Assembly (NCBI RefSeq): GCF_002575655.3
Contig: NC_053037.3
Coordinates: 49,426,242-49,490,241, forward strand
Length of the DNA: 64,000 nt
Origin: Aegilops tauschii subsp. strangulata
Lineage: Eukaryota > Streptophyta > Magnoliopsida > Poales > Poaceae
Reading direction: 5' to 3'
Shown here: positions 45,490 to 56,097 of the stretch, in pieces
Position numbering within the stretch: position 1 is the stretch's first letter
Layout of the letters: the number at the start of each line of letters is the position of its first letter
Notes under the pieces: generated by a model
What the model saw: only the letters and a program-made list of their open reading frames with translations
Database searches by the model: none
Told to the model about the DNA's origin: nothing
Made by a program: the position numbers and the translations under genes

Positions 45490-47905
45490 TCACTTGTTCC
45501 AAAATGACTTTGTTGATTGTTAATGTGTGCGCCTTCGCAAATCAGACAGAAAAATTACCACAACATGTTGGTGCCATGTCATGACACCATGCCAAGTTTC
45601 ATGATTTTCAGGCGAGTTTCGGATTTATGGAAATTTTAAAACCAAGTTTCTCGATGTTTCCGGCCGAGCCAAGATGCCCAGATGTTTAACTTTCATCCCC
45701 ACTTCTTCCATGGGACCTAGAAGTTCGCCCAAGTACACATAAATGATTTTTGAACTAACTTTTGCGCACTGGAGCATGCGCTTGTACTTCAAATTTGAAT
45801 TATGTGCATTAAATGCCTGGAAAATCAATTAATGTATAAAAAGGCCAAACGAAGCCGGAATAATTCCAAAATTTAGCACGAAACTTCTATTTGGTCTAAG
45901 CTGCCTGTGTAAAAAAATCAAGGCGGGAGAAGGCAGTGTATGTCGTTTCGCACACGGAGGTGACATGTTCCCTCTCGGAACCATGAGCCTTCTTGAGAGA
46001 AGCTCCGCTTTTGCAAGAAGCTTATACCAAAGTTTGTCCCAATTCGGCCAAAAAAATTAACACAGCATGTTGGTGCCATGTCATGACACCATGCCAAGTT
46101 TCATGATTTTCAGGCGTGTTTTGGATTTACAGGAATTAAAAAAACCAAGTTTCTCAATATTTCCAGCCGAGGCACGACGCCCACATGTTTGAATTCCATT
46201 CCCATTTCTTGCATGTGACCTATAAATTCACCCAAGGACACACATGTGATTTTTCAACCAACTTTGCTGCACTAGAGCATGTGCTTGTAGTTCAAATTTG
46301 AATTGTGTACATTAAATGCCCAGAAATTCAATTAATGTATAAAAAAGGCCAAACAAACCCGGAATAATTCCAAAATTTAGCACGATACTTCTATTTCGTC
46401 TAATCTGCTTGTGTAAAAAATTTAAGGCGGGAAAAGGCAGTGTATGTCGTTTCGCACACGGAGGTGACACGTTCCCTCTAGGAACCACGAGCCTTCTTGA
46501 GAGAAGCCCCGGTTTGCAAGAAGCATATACCAAAGCTTATCCCAATTCGACCAAACAATTTACCACAGCATGTTGGTGCCATGTCATGACACCATGCCAA
46601 GTTTCATGATTTTCAGGCGTGTTTTGGATTTATATGAGTTAAAAAAACCAAGTTTCTCAATCTTTCCGGTCGAGCCACGACGCCCAGATGTTTGAATTTC
46701 ATTCCCATTTCTTGCATGGGACCTAGAAATTCACCCAAGGACACACATGTGATTTTTCAACCAACTTTGGTGCACTAGAGCATGTGCTCGTAGTTCAAAT
46801 TCAAATAATGCACATTAAATGACCAGAAATTCGATTAATGTATAAAAAAGTCCAAACGAACCCGGAATAAGTCCAAATTTTAACACGACACTCATATAGT
46901 TCTATGTTGCCTCTGTAAAAAATCAAGGGGGGGGTGGCAGCGTATATCGTTTCACACACAAAGGTGACACGTCCCCCCTCGGGAACCACGAGTCTTCTCG
47001 AGAGAAGCTCCGGTTTGCAAGAAGCTTATACCAAAACTTGTCCAAATGTGGCCATTTTTTTACCACAGCATGTCGGTGCCATGAAATGACACCATGCCAA
47101 GTTTCATGATTTTCAGGCGAGTTTTGAATTTCCAGGAATTTAGAAACCAAGTTTCTCAATGTTCCCGGCCGAGCCACGACGCCCAGATGTTTGAACTTCA
47201 TTCCCATTTCTTGCATGGGACCTAGAAATTCACCCAAGGACACACATGTGATTTTTCAACCAACTTTGACGCACTGGAGCATGTGCTTGTAGTTCAAATT
47301 TGAATTATGCACATTAAATGACCAAAAATTCAATTAATGTATAAAAAGTCCAAACGAATCCGGAATAATTCCAAATTTTAACACGACACTCATATAGTTC
47401 TATGTTGCCTCTGTAAAAAATCAAGGGGGGGGCAGCGTATATCGTTTCGCACACAAAGGTGACACGTCCCCCTCGGGAACCACGAGTCTTCTCGAGAGAA
47501 GCTCCGGTTTGCAAGAAGCTTATACCAAAACTTTTCCAAATGCGGCCAATTTTTTTACCACAGCATGTTGGTGCCATGAAATGACACCATGCCAAGTTTC
47601 ATGTTTTTCAGGCGAGTTTTGAATTTCCAGAAATTAAAAAACCAAGTTTCTCAATGTTCCCGGCTGAGCCACGACGCCCAGATGTTTGAATTTCATTCCC
47701 ATTTCTTGCATGGGACCTATAAATTCACCCAAAGACACACATGTGATTTTTCAACAAACTTTAGTGCACTGGATCATGTGCTTGTAGTTCAAATTTGAAT
47801 TATGCATATTAAATGCCTAGAAAATCAATTAATGCATAAAAATGCCAAACGAACCCGGACTAATTCCAAATTTAAACACGACACTCATGTAGTTGCATGT
47901 TCACT
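45490..47905. repeat. Array of about 500-bp tandem repeats in the outer CACTA
   Basis: The landmark CATGTTGGTGCCATG starts at 45564, 46076, 46569, 47069 (one change) and 47564, giving spacings of 512, 493, 500 and 495 bases. Each unit carries the same series of blocks: AAGTTTCATG, TTTCAGGCG, CGCCCAGATGTTTGAA, TTGCATGGGACCTA, ATGTGATTTTTCAAC and CGAGAGAAGCTCCGGTTTGC. Units are highly similar and noncoding; ORFs within them are repeated shadows. Long internal tandem arrays are common in Triticeae CACTA elements. Confidence 0.92.
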
Positions 47906-48632
47906 GTACATAAATGTTCTAGCAATTCAAACACCATCATTTTCCTCCGTAACACCATTTTGTCTTTCAAAACATAATGAAAAAATCAGGTATACCACAA
48001 ACATTTTACTAGAAAGAATCGTGTGGGATGCGATATAAAATATCTTGGCGCACCGTCTTGTCTGGCTTACGCAAGAAGCTTCGTCGTCTACAGTCCACCG
48101 CCCGCGCTTGAACCACACTTGCGCGACAGTTTGTCGCGGCACCGAGCAAAAATTTTCTGCCACCGCGGAAATATCTATCTCCCAGCCCCTCCCTCCCACC
48201 AAAAGCCACATTTCCACTGTTCCTCCTTGCTTTCCAAGTTCAAACCTTCACTGTTGCTTACTGGCAGCTCAGCCTCCTCGCCGGCGACCCTTCTTCTTGC
48301 AGTGCGGCCTCCTCGTCAGCTACCCTTCTTCTTGCAGCATCGTCTCCTTGCCGGTGACCCTTCTTGCTGCGCGGCCTCCTCGCCGTCGACCCTTCTTATT
48401 GCTGTGCGGCCTCATCGATATGGTCAGGTAATCCACACCCCACCCACACCATCCTCCTCCTTCCCCGTCCCACATGCCCCGGCCGATGGCGCGACACCTT
48501 CCGCCGAAATCACTGTCCCCGTCCTCCAATTAACCGCCGTCCACAGCCATTTTGCACGCAGTATAACGTGGAGCTTAGTAGCATCTGGCAGCGGAGAAGC
48601 AAATCGCGGCCGCACGCGCGCACGACGTCGCT
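47906..48632 (+). promoter_or_regulatory. Promoter and leader of the B3-like gene
   Basis: From about 48170 the sequence becomes C-rich with repeated CTCCTCGCCGG-GACCCTTCTT units of about 35-40 bp (48265-48420). Open frames here read only repeated proline, serine and arginine and are not supported as genes. It is probably the 5' UTR of the gene that follows. Confidence 0.4.
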
Positions 48633-49854
48633 ATGGCTGCCATGCGTGCCGACCGCCAGATCTTGGAGGAGCACCTCGTCTTCGAGGCCACCGTCGACAC
48701 TGCCACGCGGTTGTCTACTTTAAAATACAGTTCGTGCTGTTTTCTTGAGTCCATCATCAGTGCCTTCTAGTGATTTGTCCTCTGTAATGTTAATATGCAA
48801 TCTGATGTTCAGTTAACAGTTTGGTCCTCTGAAATGTAATGTTCAGTTAACAGTTTGGTCCTCTGAAATGTAATGTTCAGTTAACAGTTTGGTCCAACAA
48901 TTGCTACATTTTGTAGTACTGTTCTCAAGCATTCTTTGTTTTGTTAACTGTCCTATCTTCTAGTACATATGTTTCTATTCTGCAATGTCGTGCTCAGTTA
49001 ACTGTTTTAGTTCATTTGGTCTGTTGTCCTTTTAACTGTTTGGTTCAATTCTGCAATTTGATTTTCATTTGCTGTCGGTACAATTTTGTATTGTTATGCA
49101 TGTGAGAAATAAATCGAATTTGGCTGTACTCAATACATATTGTACTGATAGTATGGCAACTCTCAGTTAACCTGATCAAGATCTTCCTTATGTGTGTTGC
49201 AGGGAAACAATGGGAGACACTGCGGTTTACCATCGAGGTTTGCTCATGCATGGTCCTTTCGCTAATAGCACATTATTGTGCAGTTGCAGGAATCATTCTA
49301 ATATTTAGGTTTCTTACAATTTTGTCTTGCACATGTAGGTCCTGCTGTCAGAGGCTTAGACCCACTGTTCATCCCATTTTGCATATGGGGAAATGAGATG
49401 TCCATGAATATCAGTCAAGTCAAGAAACTTAGAAAGATTGTTAGGATGAAGAAACTTGCGACGAATAATAGCAAGATCTTTGTTTACACAATGAAGAAGA
49501 CATCAGTCAACTATAGGATGGTACTAACTCTTTTACCTTGTTTTTACCCGTTGCACCATTTCAAAATTTATAACAGCGATTTATGCATATCTTTGTTTTC
49601 AGTACTTTTCAAAGCAGTTCACCGATGATTACCTCTCAAACCACCTGCATGGTCAAGAGGCGAGGAAGGTATTCATTCAACACCCATGGTACAATGTTGA
49701 AGTCTTCCTAAAGAGGACGAAGGTTGGGCGGTCAATTATCCATAGCCACTGGCCTAAAGTTGCAAGGACATTCAACATCACTGAAGGCTCAATATTTGCC
49801 TTCCGCTTCTGCAGTTTCCTATATGAGATTCATCTGTCTATTTACCGTGTATGA
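48633..49854 (+). CDS. Small protein with a B3-like DNA-binding domain
   Basis: Best model: exons 48633-48709, 49203-49237, 49339-49520 and 49603-49854, 181 residues, all in phase. The first donor is weak, so translation may instead start at the ATG at 49210 (MGDTAVYHRGPAVRGLD, 153 residues). Exon 3 encodes a basic stretch (ISQVKKLRKIVRMKKLATNN). The last exon encodes a B3-like fold: YFSKQFTDDYLSNHL, then VFIQHPWYNVEVFLK, then GRSIIHSHWPKVART and FNITEGSIFAFRF, ending EIHLSIYRV. No stop or frameshift was seen. It lies in the outer CACTA close to its right terminus. B3 domains bind DNA in plant regulators (ARF, REM, LAV). A role in binding the element's own repeats, or capture of a host REM-type gene, is inference. 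Confidence 0.62.
48725..49202 (+). other. First intron of the B3-like gene with short repeats
   Basis: A 34-35 bp unit, GTTCAGTTAACAGTTTGGTCCTCTGAAATGTAAT, is repeated about three times (48805-48895), and related CAGTTAACTGTTT motifs follow to 49040. The acceptor TGTGTTGCAG lies at 49193-49202. Confidence 0.5.
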
Positions 49855-50069
49855 TGCTACTTTCAAAAGGTTTTCGATGTTGCATGTGAAACTTGGTGCT
49901 ATTGTGCAATGGTGTAACTGAGTGCTGAAGCTATCTGATGTAATTCGATTATGAAATCCTGGTTGCTGTTATACGGATATGAAATATCTGGTGTGTTTTA
50001 TAAGAAATATCAATTTGATTACTACATGGATTATCAATAATAGGCTAATTGCCCTACTTATTGGGATTT

Positions 50070-50504
50070 TCTATTGCAGACGGTTACTCAGACAGCACCG
50101 TGGGCGATGAACTCAAACAACCCACACGGTTTCTAGAAAGTAGGCGTGTTCGATCAACTAACAATCACACACGGCTTCCGGCAGAGAACTGTTTGCATTA
50201 GGCCACCTTGCACGAACGTTTCCACACAAAAAACTGTGTGTGATATACATACGAACGAAAATGTTTTTCTGGGATTCACTGTGTGGGATGTACATACGGA
50301 CGGAAACGATTGGGTTTCGATGCCTCGCCATATCGCACACGAGCTCATTTTGCCCCAGCCTGTGTGCCAGGAGGGCCTATCCCTGACGGTTTCTGGGTCG
50401 TGTGGGAAGGACCCCCTATCGCCCACACTCACTTGGCGACAGTTCCAAACACCGTCATGGAAAGGGATTAAAAACCGTTTGTATAGCACGTCGCTGCACT
50501 AGTG
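50070..50504. repeat. Right subterminal region of the outer CACTA
   Basis: Motifs of the type CACACGGTTTCT, GTGTGNGATNNACATACG and CCGTTTGTATAGCACG are scattered up to the terminus. They are related to the CAAACGGT and GTGTGCGAT blocks of the left 84-bp repeats. ORFs here are shadows. Confidence 0.6.
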
Positions 50505-51218
50505 TGAAGCAACAACGAAGTTCTGAGAAGCAAATCGTCGGCCAATGATAAAGCCTCGCGACATGCAATCGCTTCCAATGTTGCAACATTAGTCACATCG
50601 GTAATAACCATGGCAGAGCCGCCCAAATAAAAACCTCCAACATCCCAGCACACGGCTGCCACGGAGCCACCCAAGCTTGATCTTACCACACTGGCGCCCA
50701 CATGTATTTTAGCATGTCCCGACGACGGTGCCTTTGGTTTTACACATGCGATCATGGGTGTGGTCTGAGGTGTTGTTTGCTTCTGTGGTGCCATCTCTAG
50801 TACTATGAAACAGTTTATAAAATAATGTGTCACCAAAGGAAGTTGATAGATTTGCTCATGGATCACCTGTCTCCTTGCCCACCATATCGTCCACAAAGTC
50901 ACTTATAGCTTGACAAAAGATTCATGTGAGAGAGTGTCAATCATCGAGAATAGCCATTGTTTTGCACTCAGTTCCGTTCTTTCGCATCGGTGCTCCGCTA
51001 GATCGCCATCAACAAGAACAAGAGCCCATACACACCTTGCCATCGTGCATTCAAGAAGTGAGTGTCTCCAAGAATCTGCAGCTCCACAAAAAGCACAACA
51101 ACTTGTCGTGGACATATTTCTGTGGGCTCTCACATCCTCAGTGGGTAGCGAGTTCTTTGCTAGCCTCCAAAGAAACATGTGTATCTTCCATGGGACCAGC
51201 ATTTTCCCTAATTACTAG
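50505..51218 (-). pseudogene. LINE 1, middle part (RNase H and zinc-binding RT segment)
   Basis: The minus strand encodes HMFLWRLAKNSLPTEDV, then AFCGAADSWRHSLLECTMARCVW-like sequence (the zf-RVT domain). An RNase H start follows (KIHVGASVVRSSLGGSVAAV, ATLEAIACREALSLADDLLL), running into the CACTA border, where QNFVVAS continues at 31921. A stop at 50903 and a frame change near 50530 show decay. 5' of 51218 the LINE is interrupted by a short insertion and resumes at about 51496. Confidence 0.85.
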
Positions 51219-51495
51219 TAATATGCCCGTGCATTGCACGGAACACCAAGATTGGGGTTGGACGTCGCTGGCAACGGCCATCACACCAGATTGTTCCATG
51301 GCCTTCTGGATGTGGTGGGGAAGAGATAAGGCTGATTGTGAGAGACAAGGAGTTGTTTGTAAATATGGAAACAAGTGCATGCATATTTTTGCAAAACTAC
51401 AATAGTTTTCTTTGTATGTGTCAGATCTAGATCCCAGGGCTATTGGTGAAAGATGGCAGGCACACCATCATCACCATCTCAGGTTTTTATAGGAG
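51219..51495. mobile_element. Short insertion in LINE 1 (unclassified, about 280 bp)
   Basis: It begins near ACTAGTAATATGCCCGTGCA and ends near TTTTTATAGGAGTAG. The LINE reading SWKSL on the right and KMLVPWKIHMFLW on the left would otherwise be nearly contiguous. The GCCCGTGCATTGCACGG start is a motif I know from dispersed grass repeats, but I cannot assign a class. Borders are approximate. Confidence 0.5.
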
Positions 51496-51777
51496 TAGAG
51501 ATTTCCATGACGCCGCGTCCCTATCATTGCTCGATGAACCAGTAGAGCCATCTAACTATGCTTCCCTTCTCATCTTAGTTGCAACCATCATCTTAAAAGC
51601 CGACCAGACAAAAAAATTACCACTTTTTCCAAAATTTCACGCCCAACTATCAGGAATGTCCCTTGAACATAATGGTATACTGAGTATGGCTGGCATGTCA
51701 AATGGCAGAGAAACCTCGGCGATTTTCCCATTCTCTCATCTTACAACTTATAGCTAGTTTCCATGCAAGTTATAAAA
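51496..51777 (-). pseudogene. LINE 1, further 5' part
   Basis: The minus strand reads ATKMRREA-stop-LDGS and RDAASWKSL. This parallels ETKMRREAWLEG and SRDAKSWERL of LINE 2 (52770-52860). It shows the same position in a second, diverged LINE. It stops being recognisable at the poly-T tract where LINE 2 begins. Confidence 0.6.
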
Positions 51778-51805
51778 GGTTTTTTTTGAGTCTAAACACA
51801 CTTTA

Positions 51806-54800
51806 TTAATCAAAGAAGTTCATAGGGATACAATGAATGTCTGGTGGGTTTATGAGCCACAAATGGCGCTCATGATCCAGACCGAAAGCGTGTTTAGCGA
51901 GACTATGCGCCTCAATATTGGTGGTTCTACCTTCGAAGATGAAGGTACACTGATGAAAGTCTCTTGATGTCTCAACAATCTCCTTGACTGTGCTTGCATA
52001 CGTCCCTCCCGTACCATGATTGATATCATTAACTACACCTTGGCAGTCAGAAGCAACAATGAAATTGGTCAATGCCAAATCTGAAGCTAGCGCAAGCGCC
52101 TCCCGGCAAGCTAGCGCTTCAAGAGTTGCAGGCTCCGTGATGCCATATGTTTTGATTACTAAAGCACCCAAGAACTGACCCGAAGAATCTCTGCAGATGG
52201 CGCTGAAGGAGCCATACAGGTTATCTCTGGAGACCGCACCGTCTACCCTGATCTTCGAGAGACCCGGCGGTGGAGGGATCCACTTTTGCCTTTGTTGTTC
52301 AGTACTTCTAGCTGCAGGCGACCCACTCTTCTTGGGTTTACAATCTTCCAACTCTCTGATATATCTCATGATAAAATTATGCGTGGATAGTGGGCTTTGG
52401 AAGATATTTTCATGGAGAGCCTGCCGACGAGCATGCCAGAGAGCCCACAGAGTAACTGCAACCTGGGTGAATTTAGCAGAGGGAAGTTTATCCAACAGGG
52501 AGAATAGCCAGCGTCGTGCATCAGGCTCACGGGTGTTGTTTAAAGCCTCAAGCAGGTCATGATCTTGCAACGCCTAAACACATCGAGCTACCGTGCAATG
52601 GAGCAAAGAGTGTTGCCATGAGTCTTCAGATCCACACAAACCACACCTCGTCGTGGTTGACATGTCCCGGTGGTGTAGAACATCAGCTGTGGGGACAGAC
52701 TGTTGTGCTAGCCGCCAAAGGAAAATTTTAACTTTGGATGGAACATCCACTTTCCATAGTCTCTCCCAAGATTTAGCGTCTCTGGAGGTATCTGACGAGT
52801 GGCCCCTCCCCTCAAGCCAGGCTTCTCTCCTCATCTTTGTTTCAACCAGCATATGGTAAGCCGAGCGAACTGTGAAAACACCGTTCTTCTTGTGTACCCA
52901 AGACCAGAAATCCTCGATTTGTCTTGTACACAGGGGTATAGACATTATCGCTTGTGCGTCTGTTGGTAAGAAGATATGAGAAACTGCCACTCGGTCCCAT
53001 TTTGCGCCGGGCAAAATGAGATCACTGACCCATTGTGGCGGATTAGCGAGCAGACTAGTTATAGGTCTCATATGTGCTGGTCTCGGGAGCCAGTTCTGAT
53101 CCTATATGCGTGTCGTGAGTCCATCACCTATGCGTTTGATAATGCCCTGCTTGAGAACATCGCGACCCTCAATTATAGCCCGCCGGATTTGTGAAGGAGC
53201 CGATCCAAGCTCAGCATTCAATATATCAACCCCTGGGTGGTATTTGGCCCTTAGAACACGTGCGCTGAGCGAGTTTGGGTCCATTAATAGTCTCCATGCT
53301 TGCCTTGCCAGGAGAGCTAGGTTAAAAAGCTCGATGTCCCGGAATCCAAGACCTCCACAATATTTTGGCTTGGTCATCGTGCTCCAGGAGACCCAACTTG
53401 GCTTCCTTTTCCCTTCTTTGCTCCCCCACCAAAATTTCCAGATCAAAGAGTTGATATGTTCACAAAGGCCACGCGGCAATTTGAAACATGACATGGAGTA
53501 AACCGGGACGGACTATGCCACAGATATTATCAAAACCTCTTTGCCCCCTGCTGACAAAAGTTTTTCCATCCACCCCTTGACCTTATTCCAGACTCTGTCC
53601 TTCAAGAATTTGAAGGCTCCATTCTTGCAAGTTCCCACATCTGTTGGCATTCCAAGGTATCTATCTGATAGTGACTCATTTGTAATATTTAGAGCATTCT
53701 GAACTTCGGCCTTGAGAGCGGAGGGGCAGCCCTTACTAAAGAACACAGAGGATTTTGCTAGATTAATCCTTTGGCCAGAGGCATTACAGTAACTTTCCAT
53801 CAAGGAAGACAACTGATTTGCTCCATAAGAACTGGCTTTGACAAACAGCAGGCTATCATCTGCAAAAAGCAAGTGGCACACCGGCGGTGCCGACGAAGCA
53901 ACTCGAATTCCACTGAGGCTCGATGATTCATCTTGGGTTTTTAAAAGGCACGAAAGGCCCTCCGCTGCCAGCAAAAACAGGTATGGAGAAATAGGGTCTC
54001 CCTGTCGAATTCCCTAGATGGGAGAAATTCCTCAAGCTTAGTACCATTGAAAAGGACTGAAAATTTTACCGATGATACCATACGCATAATTGTAGCCACC
54101 CAAGAAGGGGCAAATCCCAACTTGTCATAATAGCTTCAAGGTAATTCCACTCGACTCGATCATATGCTTTCGTCATGTCCAACTTAACTGCACAATATCT
54201 GTTCCTTTGGGCTTTGTTTTGCTTCATAAAATGTAAGCACTCATAAGCTGTTATAATGTTATCTGTAATAAGCCGTCCCGGAACGAAGGCAGACTGCTCC
54301 TCTGAGATTATGTCAGGTAAGATCTGTTTCAATCTGTTAGACAAAACTTTGGAAGCAATCTTGTATAAGACGTTGCACAGACTAATTGGCCTGAACTGGG
54401 GTAAGTTAGTTGGTTCTTTCACCTTTGGAATTAAAACAAGGATTGTTTCATTAATTACCTCCGGGCTTTCTTCCCCTCGTAGAATGCGGAAAACCACATT
54501 AGTTACCTCGGCACCACATAATTCCCAGTGTCTCTGAAAAAAATGTGTCGGGTATCCATCCGGCCCCGGGGCCTTGGTAGGGTACATCTGAAAAAGAGCT
54601 TTTTTCACCTCGTCACTGGTGTAGGGAGCGGTCAGGAGCGTGTTCATCGCATGAGTAACCTTAACCGGGACTGCATTAAGTACCGTATCCATCCCCGTCG
54701 TTCCTTCTGAAGTGAACAGGTTTTTATAAAACTCGTTTGTGAGCAAGGCCATCTCAGCATGATCATTTGTAGTCATTCCATCCGATCTTTCTTGGCTTTT

Positions 54801-55924
54801 TACGGTATTCTTCCGTCGACGAAGGCTAGCTCGCCGTTGAAAGAACTTGGTGTTTTTATCCCCCGCCGTAAGCCAGTCAACTCGCGATCTCTGCCGCTGT
54901 TTAATTTCCTCCATGTGGTAGAGCTCAACTAGCTTGTCCGCAATTTTCGTCTCTGCATGTGAGGGTGAGGTCCGCTGGGGGTCATTCTGCAAAGTGGCCA
55001 ACTCTCTTTTCAGCTTTTTATCTCCTTCCCCACGTGTCCAATCGTCTCTGCACTCCATTGCCTCAACGTAGCCGACAAGTCTCCCAGTTTTTTGCTCATC
55101 TCAGTAACTGTTTGTCCATCAGGTGACCCGCTCCACATTGCTTCGAGAGACGAGCCAAAGTCCTCGTTTCTTTCCCAATACACCTCATATCTGAATAATT
55201 TGCTTTGAAGTTGGACAGGGTTAGCAGGTTCCAGTTGCACTCTAATCGGGCAATGGTCCGAAGAGGCTGTTGTTTCATGTGAAAGGTTGGCATGCGGGAA
55301 CCTAGCAATCCAATCCATATTTGACAAGGCTCGGTCAAGACGTACCCTGCAATACCCGCCTCCTGCAGTTTTCTTCTCAAAGGTCCATAGTTTGCCTTGA
55401 TAACCCATATCGGCTAGAGCACACACACCCATGGCTTCCCTGAAAGCTTGGATTTGTGCATGTCTTCGCTGTCCCGTGCCTACATGCTCGTGTGGGTGTA
55501 GGACCACATTGAAATCGCCAAGGCATAGCCACGGTAAATCATTTACGGACACGAGCGATTTGAGTAAATCCCATGTTCTGTACCTCTCCCCAACTTGTGC
55601 TTCACCATACACACACGTGAGCCTCCATGCGGCCTAATCAGAGCTTGAAACTGTTGCATCAACATGGTACTCCGAGTAACCAAAAACATCAAGATTTATT
55701 CCATCGTTCCAAAACAATCCAATTCCGCCACTGCGGCCTGAACTACCAACAACATACGAATGATTAAAACCTAAAGTACCAGCAAGTTTTTCGACACGTG
55801 CCTTAGATATTTGTGTTTCTACAATACATAGCACTGTCGGGGCAAATTGCTTCGCTAGGTCGCGAAGCTCTCGAATTGCCGCAGCTTTGCCCGCACCGTG
55901 ACAATTCCAACATATGATAATCAT
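51806..55924 (-). pseudogene. LINE 2 ORF2: endonuclease, reverse transcriptase, RNase H
   Basis: Domain order on the minus strand: AP-type endonuclease (55924-55010; MIIICWNCHGAGKAAAIREL, then CLGDFNVVLHPHEH and SSDHCPIRV); reverse transcriptase (55058-53102; [45 protein letters not shown], catalytic CHLLFADDSLLF); zf-RVT (53071-52574; VKIFLWRLAQQSVPTADV); and RNase H (52570-51806; KIRVDGAVSRDNLYGSFSAI, VASDCQGVVNDI). Stops or frame changes occur near 55634, 55050, 54060, 53510, 53100 and 52572. Key residues, including FADD, are still present. Element of the plant L1-like clade with a C-terminal RNase H. Confidence 0.92.
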
Positions 55925-56097
55925 TGTGCCCGGCGATCCTCCACACTGGAGGTCGCCGATTTTGCATCTTGTGGTTTCTCTTGAGCAGAGTTCTTCTTCA
56001 GGCCAGTCTTGTCTGAGTCAACACGAGTTCTCTTTGGATCCCGCTTCGAGGATGGGCTTACAGGCACTTCAGGAGGAGGTAAAGCTAATGCACTTGA
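55921..56097 (-). pseudogene. LINE 2 ORF1, C-terminal part
   Basis: The minus strand reads LALPPPEVPVSPSSKRDPKR, then KTGLKKNSAQEKPQDAKS, and stops at TGA (55923-55921). The stop overlaps the ORF2 start codon as ATGA. This basic, lysine-rich tail fits the end of a plant LINE Gag-like ORF1. The rest is cut off by the copia insertion. Confidence 0.65.

Larger units (their letters stand above)
31922..50504. mobile_element. Outer CACTA transposon (18.6 kb), no transposase, two own genes
   Basis: The left end is CACTACTGCAGGATGC. The right end, on the complement, is CACTAGTGCAGCGACG. The element is flanked by TGA (31919-31921 and 50505-50507), the 3-bp duplication of CACTA elements, and the flanks join a LINE reading frame. 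Without the nested inner CACTA it is about 7.15 kb. It contains subterminal repeats at both ends, a coiled-coil gene (32842 onward), an array of about 500-bp repeats and a B3-like gene (48633-49854). Neither TNP2 nor TNPA was recognised in its own sequence, so it would depend on transposase supplied in trans. The family was not identified. Confidence 0.88.
51778..56097 (-). mobile_element. LINE 2, nearly complete, interrupted by copia copy 2
   Basis: Minus-strand non-LTR element. Its 3' end is marked by a poly-A run (eight T at 51780-51787 on the plus strand). It contains the C-terminus of ORF1 and the whole of ORF2 in degenerate form. At 56097 the sequence is cut by the 5' LTR of copia copy 2. 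The rest of ORF1 should lie beyond that element, outside the window. Confidence 0.88.

Noticed and set aside
45560..47600. Possible CRISPR-like regular repeats
   Set aside because: Units of about 500 bp without short identical repeats and unique spacers, inside a plant transposon.
49203..49237. Alternative reading KQWETLRFTIE joined to an exon ending at 48729
   Set aside because: It leads to a stop in the next exon, whereas the other frame (MGDTAVYHR...) joins all later exons in phase.
50146..50502. Overlapping ORFs on both strands near the right CACTA end
   Set aside because: They fall in subterminal repeats and on the border with LINE 1; no domain.
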